From Oligoflexus tunisiensis (lineage in GTDB: Bacteria > Bdellovibrionota_B > Oligoflexia > Oligoflexales > Oligoflexaceae), in NCBI RefSeq assembly GCF_001748245.1, contig NZ_BDFO01000001.1:7368346-7432345 (forward strand): a stretch of 64,000 bases of DNA, written 5' to 3'. A program made the translations under genes and the position numbers. This document shows positions 1-8,210 of this stretch, one piece after another (position 1 is the stretch's first letter; each line of letters starts with the position of its first letter). The notes under the pieces were generated by a model that worked only from the letters and a program-made list of their open reading frames with translations, was not told the origin of the DNA and ran no database searches.

Positions 1-68
1 AGAAAGAAATAAAGCGCATGCAATCGGACATCAGTCGAATCGAAGCTGAACTTCAGGCTTTGCGCTAA
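1..68 (+). CDS. C-terminal end of a truncated coding region
   Basis: One frame is open from the window edge to a TAA at 66-68. It encodes about 21 residues ending in a charged heptad-like stretch (…SDISRIEAELQALR), which looks like the end of a coiled coil. The rest lies outside the window, so no function can be given. It sits 20 bases upstream of the next gene on the same strand and may share its transcript. Confidence 0.5.
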   Translation, partial: KEIKRMQSDISRIEAELQALR

Positions 69-88
69 CGTATTTCAGCGAGGTCCCT

Positions 89-385
89 GTGAGCTATATT
101 CCCCCCGAGCAACTGCAAGGATCCGCCCTGATCGTTCAATACGTCATCGACCTGCGCGCCAGGGGCCACTTTCTGCCCTATGATGAGCACCGGATTATCA
201 ATAAATGGATCACGGCCGCCGGCGATGCGGATACGCTCCTTTTGATACTGGCTGATCTTTTGCCGGATTTTTATGGCAAGGCCCAAAACCGCACCCATCC
301 GCCGTCGCTCAGTCGACTCGACAAAAAAGTCACACAGATTCTCGATACCCGCCGGCATCGGGAGCATTTTGTCATCGAATCCTAA
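89..385 (+). CDS. Small conserved-looking hypothetical protein
   Basis: The 98-residue protein starts with GTG at 89, preceded by GAGG with about 6-nt spacing. It has no signal peptide, membrane segment or recognisable motif. Two helical stretches are plausible (residues 10-25 and 40-65), followed by a basic C-terminus. It lies 20 bases before a thioredoxin-like gene on the same strand, so they are probably co-transcribed. I do not recognise the family. Confidence 0.6.
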   Translation: MSYIPPEQLQGSALIVQYVIDLRARGHFLPYDEHRIINKWITAAGDADTLLLILADLLPDFYGKAQNRTHPPSLSRLDKKVTQILDTRRHREHFVIES

Positions 386-405
386 AACCTCGCGGAGTTT
401 GAATC

Positions 406-738
406 ATGGCGTCCCAGCTGCTCAATCTCAACGATGAAACGCTGAAAACCTGGCTGCAGGAAAAGAAGGGCCCTCTCCTGGTCGCCTTCTGGGCTCCCTG
501 GTCGGGACCCTGCACGGTGCTGGAAGCGGCGCTGAAAGAGATCGCCTCCGATTACAACAAACGCCTGACCGTGGCGCGTTTGAATGTCGATGAAAACGCG
601 CACGCACCGGCCGAATATGGCGTCAAATCCATTCCCCACATCCTGATTTTTGAACAAGGCAAGGTGGTCGCCACCATCGCGGGGCCGCAGCCCAAGGTCA
701 AGATTGTTGAGGCGGTGGAAAGAAGGCTCTCGAGTTGA
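406..738 (+). CDS. Thioredoxin-like protein with SGPC active site
   Basis: The 110-residue length and fold are those of a thioredoxin: WAPWSGPC at residues 29-36, then a strand ending in VDEN, then the cis-Pro segment SIPHILIF. The canonical WCGPC motif reads WSGPC here, so the nucleophilic N-terminal cysteine is Ser33 and only the resolving Cys36 remains. A classical dithiol reductase cycle is therefore unlikely. A redox-inactive scaffold, or a monothiol or chaperone-like role, is more plausible. No signal peptide is visible, so it is probably cytoplasmic. It sits in a + strand run with the preceding hypothetical gene and rnhB. Confidence 0.85.
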   Translation: MASQLLNLNDETLKTWLQEKKGPLLVAFWAPWSGPCTVLEAALKEIASDYNKRLTVARLNVDENAHAPAEYGVKSIPHILIFEQGKVVATIAGPQPKVKIVEAVERRLSS

Positions 739-795
739 TGAAAAGTCTGCGTTATGATTCCGGCCTCAAGCACCGTGGAAAAGGAATTCCCGAGC

Positions 796-1485
796 ATGGC
801 CAAATCACCCGCCAGGACTTCGCATGATTCGCGAAACAGAGGAACCATCGAACGCAGCTTTCTGAAGCAGGGCCTGAAAATCCTCGGCGTCGATGAAGTG
901 GGACGGGGCTGCATCGCAGGTCCCGTGTATGCTGCCTGTGTCAGCCTCAATTATGATGCCCTCAAGAGTCTCGATACCAAAACGCGGGCTTTGATCCGCG
1001 ACTCCAAAACTCTCAGCACCGCCCAGCGGCAACGCATGATTCCGATCCTGCACCAGGTCTGCCGCGACTGGGCCATTGGTTTTTCCAGCGTCAGCGAAAT
1101 TGAAGAGCAGGGCATCGTCCCCGCCACCTTTCAGGCCATGCTGCGCGCCTATGAAACCATGAAGGAAAGCCACGACCTTCTTCTGATCGATGGCAAACAC
1201 CTCAATCCCATGCTTCCCATTCGCCAGGAAGCCATTATCGGCGGCGATGGGCTCTGCTTTGCGATCGCCGCCGCTTCGATTCTGGCCAAGGAAGCCCGTG
1301 ATGATTTCATGCGGCAGGCGGCTTTGAATTTTCCGCATTACGATTTCCATGAAAATGTCGGCTACGGCACAAAAAGTCACTTAACGGCGATGGAAGCGCG
1401 TGGCATCACGCCTTTGCATCGGCGCAATTTCGCTCCGGTCACACGCTATGCGGAGCTTGGTCATTACTTTAGCACCACGATATAA
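796..1485 (+). CDS. rnhB: Ribonuclease HII
   Basis: RNase HII removes RNA from RNA:DNA hybrids and excises misincorporated ribonucleotides. The protein carries the family signature GVDEVGRG (catalytic Asp-Glu), the DSKTLS segment, the LLIDGKH strand with a further acidic residue, and the C-terminal ASILAKEARD motif. The metal-binding acidic set therefore looks intact. I prefer the ATG at 796 (AAGGA about 10 nt upstream). An in-frame ATG at 754 would add 14 non-conserved residues. The 3' end overlaps the next gene, the common rnhB-yraN arrangement. Confidence 0.95.
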   Translation: MAKSPARTSHDSRNRGTIERSFLKQGLKILGVDEVGRGCIAGPVYAACVSLNYDALKSLDTKTRALIRDSKTLSTAQRQRMIPILHQVCRDWAIGFSSVSEIEEQGIVPATFQAMLRAYETMKESHDLLLIDGKHLNPMLPIRQEAIIGGDGLCFAIAAASILAKEARDDFMRQAALNFPHYDFHENVGYGTKSHLTAMEARGITPLHRRNFAPVTRYAELGHYFSTTI

Positions 1486-1834
1486 GCGCGCCCGGCGCGG
1501 GGAGGCTCTGGTGGCCCAGTGGCTTTCCCAGCGGGGCTTTCACATCATCTCCCAAAACTTTCGGCGCAAGGCGCTCGAACTCGACCTGGTGGCGGTCAAA
1601 GGCCGTGAGCTTCTGATCATTGAAGTGAAAACCCGGGGCCGGGACATGGACGACTGGCAGCAGCTGATTCCGCCGCGCAAACTTTCGGCGCTCTGGCGGG
1701 GGTCGGCCCGCTTTCTTTGGGAATATCCGGAATACAGTGAACACACCGTGCACCTGGGACTGGCGCTGGTATCGGAGGGAACCAGGCCATCGATTGCCTG
1801 GATGCGTTTGCCGGCGGAGGAGTCCTGGACTTGA
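1448..1834 (+). CDS. yraN: UPF0102 (YraN) family nuclease-like protein
   Basis: The protein has the UPF0102 architecture: an N-terminal RxGE-type helix (RARRGEALVAQWLSQRGF), then QNFRRKALELDLVA and LLIIEVKTR. The last two carry the D…ExK pattern of the restriction-endonuclease-like fold. YraN-family proteins are thought to be nucleic-acid-binding or nuclease-like, with no firm role. It usually sits next to rnhB, as here, overlapping it by 38 bases. The start at 1448 gives a family-typical length (128 aa). An upstream in-frame start at 1400 is possible but would lie deep within rnhB. Confidence 0.85.
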   Translation: MRSLVITLAPRYKRARRGEALVAQWLSQRGFHIISQNFRRKALELDLVAVKGRELLIIEVKTRGRDMDDWQQLIPPRKLSALWRGSARFLWEYPEYSEHTVHLGLALVSEGTRPSIAWMRLPAEESWT

Positions 1835-1852
1835 AAAGAACAGCCCAAAGAG

Positions 1853-1879
1853 AAAAACCCCGGAAGCGTTTCCACTTCC
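1853..1879 (-). terminator. Probable terminator downstream of rplS
   Basis: Read on the minus strand, a GGAAG…CTTCC hairpin with an 8-nt loop is followed by GGGG and a run of five T. It lies about 40 bases past the rplS stop. The four bases between stem and T-run make it imperfect. Confidence 0.4.
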
Positions 1880-1918
1880 AAGGTCGACTTCTCAAAACTT
1901 ACGAGTGCCTTTGACGAA

Positions 1919-2311
1919 TCAGGCTTCCGCTTCTTTTTTGCCGACGAAACGGCTACGGATACGGGCCGCTTTACCAGCCAGACCGCGGAGGTAGTAAAGG
2001 CGCGAGCGACGGACGATACCGGCGGCCACAACTTCAATTTTGGCGATCATAGGAGAATAAGCCGGGAACACGCGTTCCACGCCCACACTGTTAGCGCCAA
2101 TTTTGCGGACAGTGAAAGAGGACTCAACGCCGCCCTTTTTATAACGAATCACCACGCCTTCAAAAGGCTGGATACGAAATTTACCCGCTTCAGTACCTTC
2201 CTGGATTTTATAATGCACGCGAACCGTGTCACCAGGACGGAATTTAGGCAAGCCGCTCTCGAGTTGCGGATTTTTTCTGGTTTCGAAGTTGCTGATGATA
2301 GAGTTTTTCAT
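1919..2311 (-). CDS. rplS: 50S ribosomal protein L19
   Basis: L19 sits at the 30S-50S interface of the large subunit. The 130-residue protein has the diagnostic features: a PKFRPGDTVRVHYKI strand, EGTEAGKFRIQPFEGVVI, SFTVRKI, GVERVFPAYSP and the basic RRSRLYYLRGLAGKAARI tail. Length is slightly above the usual 115-120, with a short N-terminal extension. It does not sit in the common rpsP-rimM-trmD-rplS order in this window and has its own promoter just upstream (2380-2408). Confidence 0.97.
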   Translation of the reverse strand: MKNSIISNFETRKNPQLESGLPKFRPGDTVRVHYKIQEGTEAGKFRIQPFEGVVIRYKKGGVESSFTVRKIGANSVGVERVFPAYSPMIAKIEVVAAGIVRRSRLYYLRGLAGKAARIRSRFVGKKEAEA

Positions 2312-2379
2312 CGAATTTGACCTATTCCAGTTTGGAAGCCTTGAAAGTGCTACCCTGACTCGTCTTTCAGGAATGAGCT

Positions 2380-2408
2380 TTACTACACGAAGTCCGGCAG
2401 GCGGTCAA
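2380..2408 (-). promoter_or_regulatory. Predicted promoter of rplS
   Basis: On the minus strand, TTGACC (2403-2408) and TAGTAA (2380-2385) are separated by 17 bases, about 70 bases before the rplS start codon. The -35 matches the sigma70 consensus at 5 of 6 positions. The TAG-type -10 recurs at other promoters in this window. Confidence 0.55.
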
Positions 2409-2443
2409 GGCCTGGTTTCGCCAATCCCAGCCATTACAACGCA

Positions 2444-2884
2444 TTATATCGCCAGTCCCAGCGTCGAACGGATGATATCCTGCTTGGCATCCTGCAGCGC
2501 ATCATAAAGTTCCTCCCGATCCGCCGTCGAAATTCTTTGGCGCATCAGAGGCAGAATACGATCCTCAATCAACAGTCCATGTCGGGTGAAAGCATCACGC
2601 AGAGCGATGACCTGCGCGATCTCCGGATTGTGATCGAAACCCAGGGCATCCAGTTGCATGCGAAGGTTCGCAAGATCCGTCTCCAAACGCTGCAAGGCAG
2701 CATCCTGTTTGGGGGAAACGGCCGCAAGCTCAGGCAACAGATACTCGAGTTCGAGCGTGAGATGAGCTTTCAGATGCCGCGCGATCTGTGCCCAGTTTTG
2801 ATAAGCCGAGGGTCCATCAATAAAAGCGCTGATATCACTCTGGCGTTCCTTGAGCTCATTCTTGAGCAGCTGCAATACATCCAT
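2444..2884 (-). CDS. Hemerythrin/HHE-like helical protein, incomplete ligand set
   Basis: The 146-residue all-helical protein has two copies of the HHE pattern: HLKAHLTLELEYLLPEL (His37, His41, Glu45/48) and RHGLLIEDRILPLM (His102, Glu106). HHE proteins bind a di-iron centre between four helices. The first helix (residues 3-22) has no histidine where the family usually has one, so iron binding may be altered. There is no signal peptide. It lies upstream of rplS on the same strand, but rplS has its own promoter. The family call is an inference from motif spacing. Confidence 0.55.
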   Translation of the reverse strand: MDVLQLLKNELKERQSDISAFIDGPSAYQNWAQIARHLKAHLTLELEYLLPELAAVSPKQDAALQRLETDLANLRMQLDALGFDHNPEIAQVIALRDAFTRHGLLIEDRILPLMRQRISTADREELYDALQDAKQDIIRSTLGLAI

Positions 2885-3036
2885 AAAGATAACTCTCCCA
2901 CAGCATTACAGGGATAATCCCGGCCCGATGGCTTTGCCGACACGTTCCATACTGGTAACAAGATGATGAAATGATGAGGGCTGGTATAGACCATCGGCAA
3001 AAACGATTCAAGCTCGACTGCGTGAGTTATCAAAAT

Positions 3037-3774
3037 TCAGGTTATCGAAATGGGCAAAGTGTTGGTCAGGATCTCATCAAAGCCCGCTTCAATCGCGGCC
3101 TTGGCGTCCTCGTCCCGGCTCGGAAGGTAGGCCAGCAAGCGGGCTCCTCGTTTGTGATAGGCGTCGACAAAGAATCTTGTGAAAAGATCACGGCCCGCAA
3201 AGTATCGTGGAATGGAATAGGTCCGGCCTGAACGAATACCGCCCATAAAGGGCACGCTGGAAAAGACCGCGAGGCCGGCCCGATAGCATTCCGATTCACG
3301 CGCCAGGGTTCGGGCCTGAGGGAAGAGCTGGTACAAATAACGTTCAGCCCGGGAACTCCAGCAAAGAAAGCGGGCCTGCTCGTTGAGCCAGGATTCGGCC
3401 TTCTGGCGTTTGGCCCATTGATACAGACCATGGAGTGTAGGCCCGGCTGATTCAGGTTTGATATCGAAGGTCCAGCTGAAACCGGCATAGGATTCAATGA
3501 ATTCCTCAAAGGTCAAAAGATGATGGCCGCGTGGACTCTGCAGCGACAGGAGTTCCTGTAAACTGGTTTTTTCGATAACGAGCGGGTTCGCGAACGTCCG
3601 GGTCAGCTCGGAATCATGATGCAGCACAAGGTAACCATCGGCCGTGGTCCGCAGATCCGTTTCCAGATGGGTAAAGCCAGCCTGTATGGCAGCGTCAAAG
3701 GCCTCGCGGGTATTTTCCAGAGCCTGGGCATGATAGCCGCGATGACTTATCCATACGACCGGGTCTTGTTGCAT
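3037..3774 (-). CDS. Glycerophosphodiester phosphodiesterase family protein
   Basis: The GDPD TIM-barrel signature is clear: HRG (residues 11-13), ENT (20-22), ETDLRTTADGYLVLHHD (38-54, metal-binding Glu/Asp and catalytic His), a FDIKPE strand, and the closing AGFDEILTNTLP strand. GDPDs hydrolyse deacylated phospholipids to glycerol-3-phosphate and an alcohol. No signal peptide is visible, which suggests a cytoplasmic enzyme. A strong Shine-Dalgarno (GGGAGG) precedes the ATG at 3774. The length of 245 is typical. Confidence 0.9.
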   Translation of the reverse strand: MQQDPVVWISHRGYHAQALENTREAFDAAIQAGFTHLETDLRTTADGYLVLHHDSELTRTFANPLVIEKTSLQELLSLQSPRGHHLLTFEEFIESYAGFSWTFDIKPESAGPTLHGLYQWAKRQKAESWLNEQARFLCWSSRAERYLYQLFPQARTLARESECYRAGLAVFSSVPFMGGIRSGRTYSIPRYFAGRDLFTRFFVDAYHKRGARLLAYLPSRDEDAKAAIEAGFDEILTNTLPISIT

Positions 3775-3831
3775 GCCCTACCTCCCTGCTAGGATCCTGC
3801 TGGCTGAATACATCTTATAAGCGAGTCAATC

Positions 3832-4224
3832 ATGGATTCCGCAATTCATATGAGTCCCAGGGCCCTCGAGGCCGCACTTGATCTGCAGCAGCATACCGCC
3901 CGTTATCGCAATCTGCCTTTGCGACTTTACCTTGATGGCAAAGGTTGTGATGGCTTCTACTATGGCGTGACTTTCGATCCGCAAAGCCCCGATGACCTTG
4001 TCTTCCCTCAGGAAGGGGGTCTGCTCCTGATCATCGACCGGCCGGCCTTCGAATTCTGCCGGGGCTCCACCATTGAGTGGATTGATGATGAAAGAGGCAC
4101 AGGCTTTCTCGTTGAAAATCCGCATCAATGGAAGTTTCGCGGAAAATTTTTCAAAAGAAAAGCCTGGATCGAAAAACTGGAGGGGCGTCAGTCACCGGAT
4201 TCAGGCGAGACATTGCAGAGCTGA
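3832..4224 (+). CDS. IscA/HesB-like (A-type Fe-S carrier fold) protein lacking the C-terminal CGC motif
   Basis: The central part follows the HesB/IscA pattern. An N-terminal helix leads to a strand ending in KGCDGFYYGVTFD (Cys39, equivalent to the first Fe-S cysteine). Then come LLIIDRPAFEFCRGSTIEWID and GTGFLVENP, equivalent to the G-GF-F-NPNA stretch. In A-type carriers the next residues are CGCG. Here they are WKFRGKFF, so two of the three Fe-S ligands are missing. A role as a standard carrier is doubtful. Its 3' end overlaps the convergent regulator gene by 37 bases. Confidence 0.6.
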   Translation: MDSAIHMSPRALEAALDLQQHTARYRNLPLRLYLDGKGCDGFYYGVTFDPQSPDDLVFPQEGGLLLIIDRPAFEFCRGSTIEWIDDERGTGFLVENPHQWKFRGKFFKRKAWIEKLEGRQSPDSGETLQS

Positions 4225-4865
4225 TAGCCGCCACCGTAGACATTGCGAATTTCGAGCTGGGATCCCTGCAGATAGCGCCGCAGGCGCGAGATATGACTGG
4301 CCATGGATCGTGGGGAGACGCGCACGTCCTTCCACACGGCCAGGACCAGATCCTCATGGCTGAGACAGTGATTAGGATTTTTCAAGAGGTGGCGGAGGAT
4401 CTGCCCCTCCTTGGGTTTCAGGCGCACCCAGTCCCCTTCCGGCAACAGTTTGAGCCGATGCCCTGTCGTGTCCAGCATCAGATCATGCAGCTGCACGACC
4501 GAGGATGAACCCCTGGGTCCATCGAAATTCAAAATCTCCTGAACCATAAACGGCAGCTGCGGGCGATCCTCATCCCGGATGATCGTGGTTTCAGCGGCAG
4601 CCGGCGCAAACCCTTCCACTTCACCCAGATAAAGCCGCGGCACCGATTCGTAACGAATACCGAGCAGATTTTCGAGATTGATCAGTTCATCGGCGAAATC
4701 AGCACTCCGCACGATCACAAGGTCCGGCAAGCGTCCCCTCAACGGAGCCAGGCGCAGAAAGTTGCGCAGGGAAGCAAAGGCTCGAACGGCAAAATCACCC
4801 TGCAGCAGAGCTGGTGTGCTTTCTGCGGGAGGCCGGGGACGTTCCAAAATCCAAATGACCGACAT
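4188..4865 (-). CDS. OmpR/PhoB-type winged-helix protein with degenerate receiver-like N-terminus
   Basis: The C-terminal ~100 residues form an OmpR-type winged helix: LKPKEGQILRHLLKNPNHCLSHEDLVLAVW, then SPRSMASHISRLRRYL and a YGGGYQL wing. The N-terminal ~85 residues resemble a receiver domain in size and strand pattern, but the phosphoacceptor strand reads PDLVIVRSADF with no Asp at the usual site. Phosphorylation-independent regulation is therefore likely. A good Shine-Dalgarno (AAGGA) precedes the ATG at 4865. No partner kinase is nearby. Targets are unknown. Confidence 0.75.
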   Translation of the reverse strand: MSVIWILERPRPPAESTPALLQGDFAVRAFASLRNFLRLAPLRGRLPDLVIVRSADFADELINLENLLGIRYESVPRLYLGEVEGFAPAAAETTIIRDEDRPQLPFMVQEILNFDGPRGSSSVVQLHDLMLDTTGHRLKLLPEGDWVRLKPKEGQILRHLLKNPNHCLSHEDLVLAVWKDVRVSPRSMASHISRLRRYLQGSQLEIRNVYGGGYQLCNVSPESGD

Positions 4866-4877
4866 GCGAATTCCTTC

Positions 4878-6071
4878 TTATAGACTCATCCTGCAAAGAC
4901 TGTAACGCGATGTGTAGTTGGCTGGAGCTTTCATCAGCATCAGAGTTTCCTGAGAGGGATCATGATAGAACGCCGCGTGAAACGAGGTGCCTTCCTTGAA
5001 GACGCCGCGATAGCCGCGATGAACCACTTCTGATGCTTCTATCTTGTAAACCGCGACCGTGAGTTCATGGTCCAGCCATTGCGGAAGAAAGAGATATTCC
5101 GCCTTGGGATCCGCGCTCAGAAGCGGACGCGCCACGTGCACCTTGCTGATGGGCACACTCAGTTGATTTTGTTTCGTGAAGGGACTGGTTTTGCTCAGGC
5201 GCTGAATTTCGATGCTGGCGTTGGTCCAGAGCAGGGTGTCGCCCTTCACATAACTCAGAAGGTTGGTGACATTGCCTTCCTGAAAGGCCCAGCTTTCAAT
5301 GGGTGCCTTGTCGCCGAGGTCGATGGAATGCTGGTCCTTGCCCTCGCGCCACCGCACGGTCAGAAAACTCGGTTCCTTGACCTTGTCGGAGGTGCCGCGA
5401 TCGAGCCAGATGATTTGGGTGTTGCCCTGGGCGTCGGCAAAGAGCTGAGCCTGGCCGATCACCTGGGTGGCCGGTTCCGCCCGGGGTTTTGCGCCGGCTT
5501 TGCCATCAAGGTGCACTTCGAGCTGAAGATAAGGCTGGTCGTCGAGGGATTCATCATCCTTGCCTTCACGCACGAGACTGCGCAGGCGGCCGCCCGCAAT
5601 CTGCCAATCGGTAAGTTCCCAGGGCGCCTGGCTGTCGATCGGAAACTGCTGCAACACGGCGTTATTTTGCAGATCACGCAATTGAATGGTCGGCTTGCCG
5701 CGATCGGTGGTTTTCAAAGCAAAGACCGCCTTTTGCTGCCAGATGCCGGCGCCGAGCAGGACGCTGTTCTGGGAAACAGGCAGGGGCACCAGCGTTTCCT
5801 CATCCATGCTGGATATGCTGCGGAAGGGCAGATGATACATGGTTTTCACACCGCGGCGGGTGGTGACTTCCAGAATCAAGGACGGCCCGAGTTCGGGCAC
5901 AATATGCACGCGATCGATGCGCAGATCATCCTTGCGAAGGGGCACCTCCGCGCACGAGACGGATTTGGCATCCTGCAGGGCACCCCAATCGGACCTGAGT
6001 TGGCCCGTTCCCCAGCTGCAGGCGGTCAACAGATAGAAAGGCGCCACGAAAATGGCCAGGTTTCTCATCAT
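4878..6071 (-). CDS. Hypothetical lipoprotein
   Basis: The N-terminus is a lipoprotein signal peptide with lipobox LLTAC (Cys18). The remaining ~380 residues have repeated short beta-like strands with W and D residues, which would suit a beta-propeller-like periplasmic domain. No specific family is recognised. It is separated by only 12 bases from the start of the downstream regulator gene on the same strand, so they may be co-transcribed. The large overlapping open frame on the other strand is a codon-bias shadow. Confidence 0.75.
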   Translation of the reverse strand: MMRNLAIFVAPFYLLTACSWGTGQLRSDWGALQDAKSVSCAEVPLRKDDLRIDRVHIVPELGPSLILEVTTRRGVKTMYHLPFRSISSMDEETLVPLPVSQNSVLLGAGIWQQKAVFALKTTDRGKPTIQLRDLQNNAVLQQFPIDSQAPWELTDWQIAGGRLRSLVREGKDDESLDDQPYLQLEVHLDGKAGAKPRAEPATQVIGQAQLFADAQGNTQIIWLDRGTSDKVKEPSFLTVRWREGKDQHSIDLGDKAPIESWAFQEGNVTNLLSYVKGDTLLWTNASIEIQRLSKTSPFTKQNQLSVPISKVHVARPLLSADPKAEYLFLPQWLDHELTVAVYKIEASEVVHRGYRGVFKEGTSFHAAFYHDPSQETLMLMKAPANYTSRYSLCRMSL

Positions 6072-6154
6072 AAATGCCTACCAGTCCCTCAAGATTTTCA
6101 TCAATTGGTCGATGCGTGTTTTGTAAGATTCGGAATGAGTGCAACGAGTATTGT

Positions 6155-6484
6155 ATGCGATTTTTGCTTTATCCCAAAATACTTTTCTCCCTGGGAATTC
6201 TGCCCTGGTTGAGTGCATGTCAGACTGTGGTTCACCTCGAAGGCGTGACACCAGTCAAGCTTCCCTATCTGAAAAATTCAGCCAATGAATGCTATTATCT
6301 CGATGAGTTCATGCCGGTGCCTGACAATCTCGTCACTGGTCTTTCAGGCGCCCTGAAGCTGCGCTACTACTCTTTCAAGTTTGCCAATTACAAGGATTGG
6401 AACGAACGGGAAATTGTGCTTTCATTTTATTCGCGCGACGATAAATGCTGGTCACTCTTCGAGGAATTCTACGTTGTGAAGTGA
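6155..6484 (+). CDS. Small lipoprotein
   Basis: Starting at ATG 6155 gives a 109-residue protein with a clean lipoprotein signal peptide ending in LSAC (Cys22). About 87 residues of mature protein follow, with two further cysteines. An in-frame upstream start at 6074 would place 27 non-signal-like residues first. No family is recognised. The gene is divergent from the lipoprotein gene at 4878-6071, so their promoters share the 83-base interval or overlap its edge. Confidence 0.65.
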   Translation: MRFLLYPKILFSLGILPWLSACQTVVHLEGVTPVKLPYLKNSANECYYLDEFMPVPDNLVTGLSGALKLRYYSFKFANYKDWNEREIVLSFYSRDDKCWSLFEEFYVVK

Positions 6485-6566
6485 ATGACCAAAGGCTCTG
6501 CCCTCGTACCTTGCTGTTATTCAAGCTACAATATTGTTGTCGAACTGCAACTTGAGGAGCCCTCCG

Positions 6567-7646
6567 GTGCCATTCAAGCCACGCGTCATTGCTTTGGTTG
6601 TCCTCGCACTTGCCCCTGCGGCTTGTCAGTCTGTGACGTTGTTTGAGATACCAAGGGTCGCCACGCCGGTCGCGCCTTCGCCGGCGCCTGTGCCTCTCGC
6701 TCCGGCCCCTTCCCCGCTGCTGGATCAGGCCAATCAGTATGCGCGCGATGGGCTTTATCGCGAGGCCGTTGCCGCCTTTCGCAAGCATCTGTCCGACCGA
6801 CCGAAAGATGCCGCGGCGCACCGTACGCTCGGCATTGTTTATGTGAAGACCGGAGCTTATAAACTGGCGATTCACCATTTGCAGGAGGCCCTGCCGGCTT
6901 ATCCGGACAATGCGGAGCTGAACTATTATCTTGGCGAGGCTTATCGCACCCAGACCCGGTACGCGGATGCGATTTTTCATTATAAGAAAGCTTTGCAGGC
7001 GGAACCGAAGAATCTGAATGCCTTGAAGGCCCTCTCCTGGAGCTATTATTCGATTCGCTATTATGCGGAGGCCTTGAAAACGGCCAAAACTCTGAAAAAG
7101 CTGGATCCCAATGATTTTCAGATTTCGATCATCAATGCGCGCATCCTGAACAAGATCGGGATGAATGACAAGGCGCTGGCCATTCTCAATAAAACCGAAG
7201 CGCTGTCCAGTCCGCAGGAGCTGGCCTATCTGAACAGCGTGAAGGGCGACATCCTGCTCGACGAAGGCCATCACGTGGAAGCCGAGCAGGCCTATCGTCG
7301 CGCCCTGCAGGATCAGCCTTTGCTTCCCGGCGCGCTGACCGGTCTGGCCAGAAAATTCATCAAGGATCAGCAGAACATCGATATGGCGGTGACCTATCTC
7401 GAACGCGCGCTGCGCATTCGGCCCAATCTGATGGAAGCCTACTTTTTGCTGGGTCAGGCGCTCGAGAAGAAGGATCCGAAGAAATCCCTCGAAAATTATC
7501 GCATGTTTGCCAAGGAAGCGGCGATGGATCCTGAGTTTCAGCAGGAACTGGCGTTTGCCCGGGAAAAAATCGCGGCCATTGATGGCCGGGATGACAACGC
7601 GATTCACGCCAATAACAGAGTCGACGATTTGGAAGACGAGCTCTAG
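6567..7646 (+). CDS. TPR-repeat lipoprotein
   Basis: The GTG at 6567 is preceded by GAGGAG with 7-nt spacing and yields a lipoprotein signal peptide with lipobox PAAC (Cys20). A proline/alanine-rich linker (about residues 30-50) follows. Seven to eight tetratricopeptide repeats come next (for example EAVAAFRKHLSDRPKDAAAH and KLAIHHLQEALPAYPDNAEL). Such proteins act as outer-membrane-anchored scaffolds in secretion, pilus or cell-wall complexes. The partner here is unknown. It follows the small lipoprotein by about 80 bases. Confidence 0.85.
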   Translation: MPFKPRVIALVVLALAPAACQSVTLFEIPRVATPVAPSPAPVPLAPAPSPLLDQANQYARDGLYREAVAAFRKHLSDRPKDAAAHRTLGIVYVKTGAYKLAIHHLQEALPAYPDNAELNYYLGEAYRTQTRYADAIFHYKKALQAEPKNLNALKALSWSYYSIRYYAEALKTAKTLKKLDPNDFQISIINARILNKIGMNDKALAILNKTEALSSPQELAYLNSVKGDILLDEGHHVEAEQAYRRALQDQPLLPGALTGLARKFIKDQQNIDMAVTYLERALRIRPNLMEAYFLLGQALEKKDPKKSLENYRMFAKEAAMDPEFQQELAFAREKIAAIDGRDDNAIHANNRVDDLEDEL

Positions 7647-7653
7647 TGATCCG

Positions 7654-8034
7654 TCACACGAGCTTCATCTCCTCCTTCTGGTAACTCAGAAGACTGCGCC
7701 GGGCATCAAACAGATTCTTATACGAATCATAGCGAACCTTGAGTCGATCGGATTCACGGCGGGCTTCGACAAGCTTGTCGAGGAAGTCGAGATATTCAGG
7801 ATCGGTTTCCGTGAGGCGCTTCAGACGGGCTTCACTCACCTTTCCATCATCGAGTCGCAAGGCGACCCTGGCACGGATGGTTGGTTTCATCAGCTCATAG
7901 TGCTCGGCCGTTTTTTTGGCTTCCACATAAGCCAATCCGACTTTGTTAGCAATATGAACAATTTCCTCCAAACCCAGTTTATCCCAGGATTTTCCATCCT
8001 GATTCTGTGAATTGGCTTTATCCCCGGATTTCAT
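7654..8034 (-). CDS. Hypothetical coiled-coil protein
   Basis: The 126-residue, highly charged, mostly helical protein has no signal peptide or membrane segment. The N-terminal 15 residues are polar and probably disordered. The C-terminal half (LDKLVEARRESDRLKVRYDSYKNLFDARRSLL) is a strong coiled-coil candidate. The family is not recognised. It converges with the TPR lipoprotein gene, with 7 bases between the stop codons. Confidence 0.6.
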   Translation of the reverse strand: MKSGDKANSQNQDGKSWDKLGLEEIVHIANKVGLAYVEAKKTAEHYELMKPTIRARVALRLDDGKVSEARLKRLTETDPEYLDFLDKLVEARRESDRLKVRYDSYKNLFDARRSLLSYQKEEMKLV

Positions 8035-8210
8035 ACCTTTTTTTACCTTTGCAGCCCAGACCTTGAGCAGGCCTCAGGAAATGTAACTGGAACTTTTGAC
8101 TTCGTCAAATATGCCCTTAAGGAAATCTCAAATTATCCGATATGTCAGAAAGGGTGGCTAATTCCAGGCGTAATATGTCATGATGGAAGAGGTAGGAAAA
8201 GGAATATCCT

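Noticed and set aside
5067..6212. Long + strand open frame (381 codons) opposite the lipoprotein gene
   Set aside because: It is antisense to a gene with a clear lipoprotein signal peptide and ribosome-binding-site context, and has low-complexity, shadow-like composition.
6375..7607. 410-codon minus-strand open frame opposite the TPR lipoprotein
   Set aside because: It mirrors the TPR codons, has no ribosome-binding site or domain, and is explained by codon bias.
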